Assembly: GCA_029939545.1 (NCBI GenBank)
Contig: JAOZSS010000163.1
Span: 1-5,660 of the forward strand
Direction of reading: 5' to 3'
DNA: 5,660 nucleotides
Source: Kiritimatiellia bacterium
GTDB lineage: Bacteria > Verrucomicrobiota > Kiritimatiellia > UBA8416 > JABMPJ01
Part shown: positions 1-5,660 of the stretch, piece by piece
Layout: each line of letters starts with the position of its first letter
How positions within the stretch are numbered: position 1 is the first letter of the stretch
Made by a program: the position numbers and the translations under genes
The notes under the pieces: model-generated
Databases searched by the model: none
The model's input: the letters and a program-made list of their open reading frames with translations, nothing else
Told to the model about the DNA's origin: nothing

Positions 1-1
1 C

Positions 2-3000
2 CGGCAACAGATCGAAACAAGTCTCGCCGCATTTGGGCACGACACTCTGAAGACCGCCTCAATCGGCCTGCTCAACACCCTCGGCTATCAGAGTGAAAAG
101 ACGTTGGATCTCGACAACACCCCAGACGCCTTTCTCTCCGAGTTCGACAAACGCGACCGCAAACTACGCCAGGACAAAGCCCTGTTCGCCCGCTGGAAGT
201 CTATTGACCTCCTGTTTCAAGTCACCGATGACGAAGTACGCAACGCTGGTGCACAGGGCACGCTTGATTTCGACTCCGGCTATGCTCAAGGAAACTACCA
301 ATCCTACCTGTTCTTCGCTCTCGACCTGGAGAAGAACCATTACACACGCACACAGCTTGCAGACATTACCCGCGAGATCAACCTTCTCTTCGATATGCCC
401 GCCATGCTCCTCATGCGGCACGACGGTGCGCTGACGTTCGCCGTCATCGACCGACGTCTGAACAAGAAAGACCAAGATCGCGACGTGCTGGAGAAGGTCA
501 AACTGATCAAAGATATCCGCTGCCACGACCCGCACCGCGCCCACATCGAGATTCTACACGACCTCGCCCTGCCGTCGCTCATGGCAAAACACGAGTGCCG
601 CGACTTCAAGCAGCTTCATGAGGCATGGCGCAAGACCCTCGACACAAACGAACTCAACAAGAAATTCTACCGCGAATTGGCCGACTGGTATTTCTGGGCA
701 CTGGACCACGTCGATTTCCCAGCCGATGTCGAGCGAGACGTATCCACACGAAACGCAACCAACGTGATCCGGCTTCTCACCCGGCTGATCTTCTGCTGGT
801 TCCTGAAAGAGAAGGGCCTCATCCCCGACGCTCTCTTCAGCGCTCGCCATCTCGCCGGTGTCCTCAAATCCATGAAGGATGACGACTGCACGTACTACCG
901 CGCCATTCTCCAGAACCTGTTTTTCGGAACGCTCAACCAGCGCATGAATACCGGAGGACAGGAGAACCGAAAATTCGCGAACGACGGGTCATTTCAGGAG
1001 CAAAAGGACGAATACGGCGTCAAGAATCTGTACCGATATCAGAAGCTCTTCGCTGTGCCAGAGGAAGAAGCCATTAAGCTGTTTGCCGACGTTCCATTTC
1101 TCAACGGTGGCCTTTTCGACTGCCTCGACAAAGAAGATGACTCTTCCAAGAACAAGGTTGTCTATGTGGATGGGTTCACCCGCAATGCGAGGAAGCAGCC
1201 CAAGGTTCCCAACTTTCTTTTCTTCTCCGACTACCGCACCCTCGACCTCAGCGATGCCTTCGGCGACAAGAAGCGTAAGAAGGAGAAAGTCCGCGGCCTG
1301 ATCAGTCTGCTCGACAGCTACAAGTTCACCATCACCGAAAACACCCCCATCGAAGAGGAAATCGCACTCGACCCCGAGCTGCTCGGTAAAGTATTCGAGA
1401 ATCTGCTCGCGAGCTACAACCCCGAAACCGGCACTACCGCGCGTAAACAGACCGGCTCCTTCTATACACCGCGCGAAATCGTCAACTACATGGTCGACGA
1501 ATCGCTGATTGCATATTTGGCGGGGAAGTTAACCACGGATGACACGGATAGCACGGATGAGAAGAAGGTAACTACGAAACACGCGAAAGGCGCGAAAGCT
1601 GGAGGGACGACCTCCGTGTCGTCCGCCGAAGACCGTCTTCGTACACTGTTTGCCTATACCGAGAAGGAGCATGCCTTCTCCGACGGCGAAGTGGATGCTC
1701 TGATCGAGGCCATCGACTCCTGCAAAATCCTCGACCCCGCCTGTGGCTCCGGCGCATTCCCCATGGGCATCTTGCACAAGCTGGTGTTCATCCTCGGAAA
1801 GCTCGACCCGCACAACGAACGTTGGAAAAGGAAGCAGATCGAGAGGGCGGAGCAGATCCCCGATGTGTCAGCACGCGAAACCGCCACCAACGCCATCGAA
1901 AAGGACTTCGAAACCAACGATCTGGACTACGGCCGCAAGCTCTACTTAATTGAGAACTGCATCTACGGCGTGGATATCCAACCCATCGCCATCCAGATTT
2001 CAAAACTCCGCTTCTTCATCTCCCTCGTCTGTGATCAGCTCACCAACAAGAACAAGGCCCAGAACTGTGGCGTCCGCCCACTGCCGAATCTGGAAACCAA
2101 GTTTGTTGCCGCCAATACGTTGATTTCGCTGGATACAACCGATGCTTCCACGCGTACTCACGATGGGTTGGAGCAAAGTTTCCTCTTGGATGATGGGCTT
2201 TCGCAAATCGAACAGCAACTGGCCGCCGTCCGCCACAAACACTTCGCCTCCCAACGCAGGCGGGATAAGCTCGCCCTGCAAAAGAGGGACGCTGAACTAC
2301 GGGAGCAGATTGCTGCTCTTCTGTCCGACGGCGGCATGAGCGGCGAAGCTTCTCGCCAACTCGCCGCCTGGGATCCGTATGATCAGAACAGCGGCGCTGC
2401 CTTCTTCGATCCCGAGTGGATGTACGGGATCACCAGCGGGTTTCATGTCGTCATCGGCAATCCACCATACGTACGACTCCAGACCCTCAAACAGCAAGAC
2501 CCCGAACAGGTCGCCTTGTTCAAGGATCGCTACGAAGCGGCGAAGAAGGGAAACTACGATCTGTACGTCGTATTCGTCGAATGCGGTCTTAACATGCTCT
2601 CGCCGGACGGACAGCTCGCATTCATTCTGCCCCACAAGTTCTTCAATGCACAGTACGGTAAGCCGTTGCGAGGTCTGCTCTCGAGCGGTCAGAGTCTGAG
2701 GCACGTAGTCCACTTTGGCGATCAGCAGATATTCCCCGGCGCGACGAACTACGTTTGCCTACTCTTCCTTGCCAAAGCTGGTGCCGATGAATGCCGCTTT
2801 GTCAAGGTGGACGACATTGACGAATGGCTTGCTGAACCTTGCGGATCGGAGGGAGCGATTCCTGCGAAGCGTATTGAGGCAAGCGAGTGGAATTTCGTGG
2901 TTGGCCGGGGCGCGAAGCTCTTTGAGAAGCTTCAACAGATGCCGTGTGCGCTCGCAGATATCGCTGACAGGATCTTCCAAGGGCTTGTCACCGGCGCAGA

Positions 3001-3778
3001 TCCTGTCTTCATCCTGTCGAACACCGAGGACGGACTATTTGCCTCCGCTGCAACCCAACGCGTCCACGACATCGAAGTAGAGCTGATGCACCCACTGTGC
3101 AAAGGCTCCATTGACCTTCGACGCTACTGTATAGAGAAACCGGCCCGGAGCATTCTTTTTCCCTACAAGCTTGTCGATGGGCACGCAGTGCTCATCCCCA
3201 CGACTGAGTTCCGGAAGAACTACCCCAATGCATGGCTATATCTGGTAGCAAACCGAAAGCTGTTGGAGGCGCGTGAACGAGGCAAGTGGAAGCATGATCG
3301 CTGGTATGCATTCGGTCGTTCGCAGAATCTCGCCGAGATGGAGCAGTCGAAGATCCTGACACCAAGCATTGCGGCGTCCGCAAGTTTCACGCTTGATGAG
3401 AGTGACTATTACTATTTCGTTGGCAGTGGCGGCGGTGGCGGCGGTGGGTACGGCGTTACGCTCAAGCGTAATATCGACTTGGACCTGAGATACGTTGTAG
3501 GACTGCTGAATTCACATGTGGTGGACTGGTTCCTCAAGAGGACGGCTTCGCCTTTCAGTGGTGGCTACTACGCGTACAATCGCCAGTTCATCGAGCGCCT
3601 TCCCATCCACCCGATAGATGTTTCCGACAAGACAGAGAAGGCGGAGTACAATGCCATCGTTAAGCTGGTCGAGCAGATAATGGCTGCCAAGAAAGACGAT
3701 CCGAACGCGGACACAACAGCGTGTGAACGGGAGATAGACGAGCGTGTGTACCAATTTGTACGGTCTGACGAAAGCTGA
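2..3778 (+). CDS. Eco57I/COG1002-type adenine-N6 DNA methyltransferase, possibly a type IIG or BREX/DISARM-like modification enzyme; 5' partial
   Basis: Probably transfers a methyl group from SAM to adenine N6 in a specific DNA site. The frame is open from base 2, giving 1258 visible residues; numbering here starts at that codon. A TTG at 104 is the first start-like codon, but the residues before it look coding, so the true start lies upstream. An N-terminal region of about 450 residues includes FFALDLEKNHYTR and HPHRAHIEIL-like text familiar from this family; I cannot confirm a PD-(D/E)xK nuclease in it. Motif X is GSFYTPREIVNYM (from residue 485), motif I is DPACGSGAF (578), YGVDIQPIAIQISKLRF follows (from about 655), and motif IV is NPPY (820), which marks N6-adenine methylation. 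X-I-IV is the gamma-class order. A helical charged stretch lies between I and IV. The C-terminus has a Gly-rich loop (1141), NSHVVDWFLK (1170) and SGGYYAYNRQFIERLPI, as in TaqI-like recognition domains. A repeat cassette interrupts it before motif I without breaking the frame. Family is secure; the exact system is not. Confidence 0.9.
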   Translation, partial: RQQIETSLAAFGHDTLKTASIGLLNTLGYQSEKTLDLDNTPDAFLSEFDKRDRKLRQDKALFARWKSIDLLFQVTDDEVRNAGAQGTLDFDSGYAQGNYQSYLFFALDLEKNHYTRTQLADITREINLLFDMPAMLLMRHDGALTFAVIDRRLNKKDQDRDVLEKVKLIKDIRCHDPHRAHIEILHDLALPSLMAKHECRDFKQLHEAWRKTLDTNELNKKFYRELADWYFWALDHVDFPADVERDVSTRNATNVIRLLTRLIFCWFLKEKGLIPDALFSARHLAGVLKSMKDDDCTYYRAILQNLFFGTLNQRMNTGGQENRKFANDGSFQEQKDEYGVKNLYRYQKLFAVPEEEAIKLFADVPFLNGGLFDCLDKEDDSSKNKVVYVDGFTRNARKQPKVPNFLFFSDYRTLDLSDAFGDKKRKKEKVRGLISLLDSYKFTITENTPIEEEIALDPELLGKVFENLLASYNPETGTTARKQTGSFYTPREIVNYMVDESLIAYLAGKLTTDDTDSTDEKKVTTKHAKGAKAGGTTSVSSAEDRLRTLFAYTEKEHAFSDGEVDALIEAIDSCKILDPACGSGAFPMGILHKLVFILGKLDPHNERWKRKQIERAEQIPDVSARETATNAIEKDFETNDLDYGRKLYLIENCIYGVDIQPIAIQISKLRFFISLVCDQLTNKNKAQNCGVRPLPNLETKFVAANTLISLDTTDASTRTHDGLEQSFLLDDGLSQIEQQLAAVRHKHFASQRRRDKLALQKRDAELREQIAALLSDGGMSGEASRQLAAWDPYDQNSGAAFFDPEWMYGITSGFHVVIGNPPYVRLQTLKQQDPEQVALFKDRYEAAKKGNYDLYVVFVECGLNMLSPDGQLAFILPHKFFNAQYGKPLRGLLSSGQSLRHVVHFGDQQIFPGATNYVCLLFLAKAGADECRFVKVDDIDEWLAEPCGSEGAIPAKRIEASEWNFVVGRGAKLFEKLQQMPCALADIADRIFQGLVTGADPVFILSNTEDGLFASAATQRVHDIEVELMHPLCKGSIDLRRYCIEKPARSILFPYKLVDGHAVLIPTTEFRKNYPNAWLYLVANRKLLEARERGKWKHDRWYAFGRSQNLAEMEQSKILTPSIAASASFTLDESDYYYFVGSGGGGGGGYGVTLKRNIDLDLRYVVGLLNSHVVDWFLKRTASPFSGGYYAYNRQFIERLPIHPIDVSDKTEKAEYNAIVKLVEQIMAAKKDDPNADTTACEREIDERVYQFVRSDES
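1529..1600 (+). repeat. 9-bp-periodic interspersed repeat cassette inserted in frame in the methyltransferase
   Basis: Two blocks of direct 9-bp repeats lie here. At 1535-1561 are three units, acggatgac, acggatagc and acggatgag, encoding TDD, TDS and TDE. At 1574-1600 are three looser units, acgaaacac, gcgaaaggc and gcgaaagct, encoding TKH, AKG and AKA. The period is a multiple of three, so the frame is kept. The encoded low-complexity Thr/Asp/Lys stretch has no place in a methyltransferase fold and lies between motif X and motif I. From memory, very similar ccacggatgacacggatg and acgaaacacgcgaaa strings recur between and within genes in many environmental bacterial genomes; this could not be searched here. 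Confidence 0.75.
1601..1624 (+). repeat. REP-like hairpin adjoining the 9-bp repeat cassette, inside the methyltransferase gene
   Basis: The stretch GGACGACCTCCGTGTCGTCC (1605-1624) forms a perfect 7-bp stem, GGACGAC (1605-1611) with GTCGTCC (1618-1624), around a six-base loop. An overlapping alternative stem pairs GGAGG (1601-1605) with CCTCC (1611-1615). Size, GC-rich stem and position directly against an interspersed repeat resemble REP elements mobilised by RAYT transposases, and one such transposase is encoded 2.2 kb downstream. It is translated as GGTTSVSSA, a flexible linker. The hairpin is visible in the sequence; the REP assignment is inference. Confidence 0.6.
3422..3448 (+). repeat. 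GGN-rich tract encoding GSGGGGGGG in the methyltransferase
   Basis: Nine codons read Gly-Ser followed by seven Gly, from a run of ggc/ggt/ggg triplets, and are followed by Tyr-Gly-Val. Eco57I-type enzymes, as I recall them, often have a Gly-rich loop at this place in the C-terminal domain, so the tract is probably an expanded native loop. The near-uniform triplet run could change length by slippage without shifting the frame. Confidence 0.6.
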
Positions 3779-3790
3779 AATCGCCATTGT

Positions 3791-3796
3791 GGAAGG
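3791..3796 (+). promoter_or_regulatory. Shine-Dalgarno-like site supporting the GTG start of the RAYT gene
   Basis: GGAAGG lies nine bases before the GTG at 3806, inside the 27-base gap after the methyltransferase stop. It favours GTG over the next in-frame start-like codon, TTG at 3818. No terminator or convincing promoter is seen in the gap, so the gene is probably read from the upstream transcript. Confidence 0.5.
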
Positions 3797-3805
3797 ACAG
3801 AGAGA

Positions 3806-4840
3806 GTGAATGCCCAATTGTCGTCCAGGGCCTATGACCCCGCGATTCACCACCGGCGGTCGATCCGGTTGCGTGGCCATGACTATGCGGGGCGCGGCGT
3901 GTATTTTTTGACAATATGCGTCGCCAATAACCGCCCCCTGTTCGGCACGGTGGTCAACGGCCGCATGGCCTTGAACGATGCCGGCCGGATTGCCGCCCGC
4001 TGTTGGCGCGAGATCCCCAGCCATTTCCCTCACGCCACATTGGATGAATGGATCATCATGCCCGACCATGTGCATGGGATAATACGACTCGACAATGGCA
4101 CTGCATACCGGACGCCAACAACCGAAGCCTTTGGCCGGCCTGTGGTCGGCTCTATTCCGACGATCATACGCTCCTTCAAATCCGCCGCCACGAAACATAT
4201 CCGTACGGGCACGGCATGCCGTGCCCCTATCTGGCAACGCAATTATTACGACATCATCGTGCGCGACGAACGCGCATTGAATAACATTCGCGCATACATT
4301 CGCAACAACCCGGCTAACTGGGACGTCCTGCGTTACGGTGAACCACGCTTCTATGCAGGGAACCGCGCATTGCTGGACTTGCCATTGACCGCCTTTCTGG
4401 CATCGAGGGGCGGCGGCGATGCGGCGGATGGGCCCGACCGGCCAACCGCATGGCCTACGCCCCCGGAATGTGTGGTGTCGGGGTTTCTGTCCTCCATGGA
4501 ACGTGCGGTGTTCGACGCATGTCTTGCCGATGAAATCCCCGCAGTGCATATTGTGGCGCGTGGGTTGCCTGCCGCGTTCCCGTCGCGGCTTCAACGCGCC
4601 ATCAGTGATGGGCGACTGCTGGTTGTAACGCCTTTTGACTCGCCGGTTGACCGATTCAGTGCACTGCGTGCTGCATGGTGCAATCAATACGCATTGCATG
4701 TGGCTGACAACGTCGTGATCGGTTGCATAACACCCGGCGGCATGCTCGCCTGTCTGCTGGCCGACGTGCCACCCGACAAACCTGTTTCTTATCTCGACAA
4801 ACACGAGGATGCCACGCCGAACACGGAGGTGCAAACATGA
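3806..4840 (+). CDS. REP-associated tyrosine transposase (RAYT, Y1/HUH family) fused to a C-terminal DprA/SLOG-like Rossmann domain
   Basis: The N-terminal half (residues about 10-175) is a single-strand DNA nuclease/transposase of the Y1_Tnp type. It has RSIRLRGHDYAGRGVYFLT near the start, the HUH pair H88 and H90 in MPDHVHGII, and the likely nucleophile Y147 in NYYDIIVRDE, followed by the typical IRAYIRNNPANW. RAYTs cut and move REP palindromes. Most are about 150-230 residues; this one has 344. The extra C-terminal part (about 192-330) has LPLTAFLASR (192-201), VSGFLSSMERAVFDACL (from about 224), VARGLP, GRLLVVTPF and TPGGML in an order recalling the nucleotide- or ssDNA-binding Rossmann fold of DprA/SLOG proteins; this part is a moderate-confidence recognition. 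I recall similar fusions in other genomes. The start is GTG. It follows the methyltransferase by 27 bases, and its stop overlaps the next start as ATGA, so it is probably cotranscribed and coupled. Two REP-like palindromes lie inside the gene, in loops between HUH and Tyr. Confidence 0.85.
   Translation: MNAQLSSRAYDPAIHHRRSIRLRGHDYAGRGVYFLTICVANNRPLFGTVVNGRMALNDAGRIAARCWREIPSHFPHATLDEWIIMPDHVHGIIRLDNGTAYRTPTTEAFGRPVVGSIPTIIRSFKSAATKHIRTGTACRAPIWQRNYYDIIVRDERALNNIRAYIRNNPANWDVLRYGEPRFYAGNRALLDLPLTAFLASRGGGDAADGPDRPTAWPTPPECVVSGFLSSMERAVFDACLADEIPAVHIVARGLPAAFPSRLQRAISDGRLLVVTPFDSPVDRFSALRAAWCNQYALHVADNVVIGCITPGGMLACLLADVPPDKPVSYLDKHEDATPNTEVQT
4097..4116 (+). repeat. Decayed REP-like palindrome copy within the RAYT gene
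   Basis: This stretch matches 15 of 20 bases of 4208-4227, in the same codon phase. It encodes GTAYRTP where the other copy encodes GTACRAP. It lies directly after the HUH motif, in a probable loop. It has lost most of its self-complementarity, which suggests an older copy of the same element. Confidence 0.5.
4207..4226 (+). repeat. Perfect 20-bp REP-like palindrome inside the RAYT coding sequence
   Basis: GGGCACGGCATGCCGTGCCC equals its own reverse complement over all 20 bases. After one mismatch on each side, two more base pairs and a G-T pair extend the symmetry. It encodes residues 134-141 (TGTACRAP), six residues before the putative catalytic Tyr region, in a probable surface loop. From memory, near-identical palindromes are abundant interspersed repeats in some genomes that carry RAYTs. 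A perfect palindrome of this length is unlikely to arise by chance within a coding region. Confidence 0.7.
4825..4830 (+). promoter_or_regulatory. Strong Shine-Dalgarno site fixing the ATPase start at 4837
   Basis: GGAGGT lies six bases before the ATG at 4837, ideal spacing. The same frame stays open upstream to an ATG at 4723, but that part would overlap the RAYT end and reads as Arg/Cys-rich noise. The start at 4837 is therefore preferred. The site lies within the last codons of the RAYT gene. Confidence 0.8.
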
Positions 4841-5607
4841 TCACTCGCATCTCCGAAATTCGTGGCGTCGGCTGTCTCAAGAATATGCGACCCGGTAAGG
4901 GCCGCGAATATGATTTTGGCAAGCGCACGGTGATTCTGGCACCAAATGCCACCGGCAAGACCACGCTGGCCGCCGTGCTGAAATCATACGGCAATGAAGA
5001 CACGGTTCTGATCAGTTCGCGGGCAACGCTTTCGGCATCGGGGGTTCCGTTTGCGGTCATAGACATCGACGATACACCACGCAGATTCGAGAACGGCTCG
5101 TGGCATGGCAGATCGGGCTCTGAATACAGTTTTGCCGTGTTTGATCATGCATTCATCGAAGAAAACGTTTTCTCCAGCGAGGTCACACCGGATCATCTGA
5201 AAACCATTCACAAACTGATTGTCGGGCGAGATGGCTTGGCCCTCAATGAAGCACTTGAAGCGACGAAGGGACGTGAGCGAAATGCCATCCGTGAGTGGAA
5301 TGGCTTGAAGAAGCAACGGGCGGAACAACAGACCAAGACTGGTCGGCAAGACTATCTTGATCTGCCCAGCCACATGAACTCCAACGAGGCGGCAAAGCAT
5401 CTGGAAGCATGCGAGGGCAAGTTGAAAGCCCGCAAGAACATGGATGCGGGCAAGGCTTTACCGATACCTGCTATTGATCCATTCAAACTTGGAAACTTTA
5501 CTGCACTCCGAAACGCGCTTACCGCAACCGTTGCCACTGCACATGAGGAGGCCAAAACACGCGTGAAGGAGCGTATCCGAACGGTTTTGCTATATAACCG
5601 CGCATAA
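4837..5607 (+). CDS. AAA_13-like (SMC/ABC-type) ATPase, apparently C-terminally truncated
   Basis: The 256 residues match the N-terminal lobe of large AAA_13-type ATPases, which are found in restriction loci and as the ATPase part of RloC/PrrC-like proteins. It opens MITRISEIRGVGCLKNM, a typical first strand. Walker A is APNATGKTT (residues 35-43); the usual leading Gly is Ala, a common variant. FAVFDHAFIEENVF (about 99-112) corresponds to the family's vfn-dFveeN-like segment. A charged helical stretch (about 130-215) looks like the start of a coiled coil. The ABC signature, Walker B and second lobe are absent, while full-length relatives are, from memory, several hundred residues longer. The family-like text seems to end near ...TRVKERI, and RTVLLYNRA then runs into TAA. 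Truncation by a frameshift or insertion near 5570-5590 is likely, so the product is probably inactive unless the rest is supplied separately. It overlaps the RAYT stop by ATGA, implying translational coupling. Confidence 0.8.
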   Translation: MITRISEIRGVGCLKNMRPGKGREYDFGKRTVILAPNATGKTTLAAVLKSYGNEDTVLISSRATLSASGVPFAVIDIDDTPRRFENGSWHGRSGSEYSFAVFDHAFIEENVFSSEVTPDHLKTIHKLIVGRDGLALNEALEATKGRERNAIREWNGLKKQRAEQQTKTGRQDYLDLPSHMNSNEAAKHLEACEGKLKARKNMDAGKALPIPAIDPFKLGNFTALRNALTATVATAHEEAKTRVKERIRTVLLYNRA

Positions 5608-5660
5608 ATAACCCAACCACTGGGGCCTGGAAAAACGGACGGAGCAAGCCGAGGAGTTTC
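5608..5660 (+). other. Unassigned tail after the ATPase stop
   Basis: Fifty-three bases are too few to call a gene. After the TAA at 5605-5607, two forward frames are open to the window end. One reads PNHWGLEKRTEQAEEF from 5612, right after an in-frame stop. The other reads NNPTTGAWKNGRSKPRSF. The first looks protein-like and could be the resumed ATPase frame or a different gene, but I recognise neither. No clear terminator or inverted-repeat end of an insertion sequence is visible. Confidence 0.3.

Noticed and set aside
104..106. TTG as the start of the methyltransferase
   Set aside because: The frame is open to the window edge, and the 34 codons before it read as plausible family sequence, so the gene is 5' partial.
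1534..1600. Short direct repeats as a CRISPR array
   Set aside because: Units are 9 bp with no spacers and are translated in frame.
1529..1813. A 94-codon - strand open frame crossing the 9-bp repeats
   Set aside because: It is a shadow of the methyltransferase and repeat; its RAIRVIRG-like end is only the reverse reading of the repeat.
4133..4140. GGCCGGCC palindrome
   Set aside because: An eight-base palindrome is expected by chance in GC-rich coding DNA.
3512..4834. A 440-codon open frame on the - strand opposite the RAYT gene
   Set aside because: It is antisense to a gene with clear catalytic motifs, its residues are His/Arg/Cys-rich without domain signs, and it is explained by codon bias of the forward gene.
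4723..4836. ATG at 4723 as the start of the ATPase
   Set aside because: It would overlap the RAYT end by more than 100 bases, the residues do not resemble the family, and 4837 has a strong Shine-Dalgarno site.
5582..5600. CGGTT/AACCG hairpin as a terminator, with TATATAA as a promoter -10
   Set aside because: The stem is only five pairs with a nine-base loop and no T-run, and no matching -35 is convincing.

Overview
The window is a bacterial accessory or defence-type region in which every gene I can support lies on the + strand in one tight operon-like run. It has no rRNA, tRNA or CRISPR. Composition is moderately GC-rich by eye. Three features hint at a member of the PVC/Lentisphaerae/Kiritimatiellota/Planctomycetes kind, or another repeat-rich environmental genome: a 9-bp-periodic interspersed repeat inside a gene, a REP-associated tyrosine transposase (RAYT), and REP-like palindromes. 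This placement comes from remembered patterns and is weak.

Layout. (1) Positions 2-3778 hold a very large adenine-N6 DNA methyltransferase of the Eco57I/COG1002 kind. It carries motif X, motif I (DPACGSG), motif IV (NPPY) and a C-terminal TaqI-like target-recognition region. Its 5' end lies outside the window. A foreign repeat cassette of about 100 bp (1529-1624) sits in frame just upstream of motif I. (2) Positions 3806-4840 hold a RAYT-type HUH transposase. Its catalytic HxH and Tyr are both present, and it is fused to a C-terminal Rossmann-like domain that resembles DprA/SLOG proteins. Two REP-like palindromes, one perfect over 20 bp and one decayed, are embedded in its coding sequence. 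(3) Positions 4837-5607 hold an AAA_13-like SMC/ABC-type ATPase. It overlaps the previous stop by ATGA and has a strong Shine-Dalgarno sequence. It has Walker A but ends after the first coiled-coil stretch, so it looks truncated. (4) Positions 5608-5660 are an unassigned tail.

How the genes may work together. The methyltransferase would mark host DNA or, if it carries its own nuclease, act as a single-chain restriction-modification enzyme. The ATPase resembles those found in restriction and anticodon-nuclease loci. A transposase-DprA fusion lies between them and is translationally linked to the ATPase. This could be a domesticated component of the locus or a passenger. Its REP-like DNA appears both inside its own gene and inside the methyltransferase. 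No dedicated restriction endonuclease or helicase is visible; either could lie upstream of position 1.
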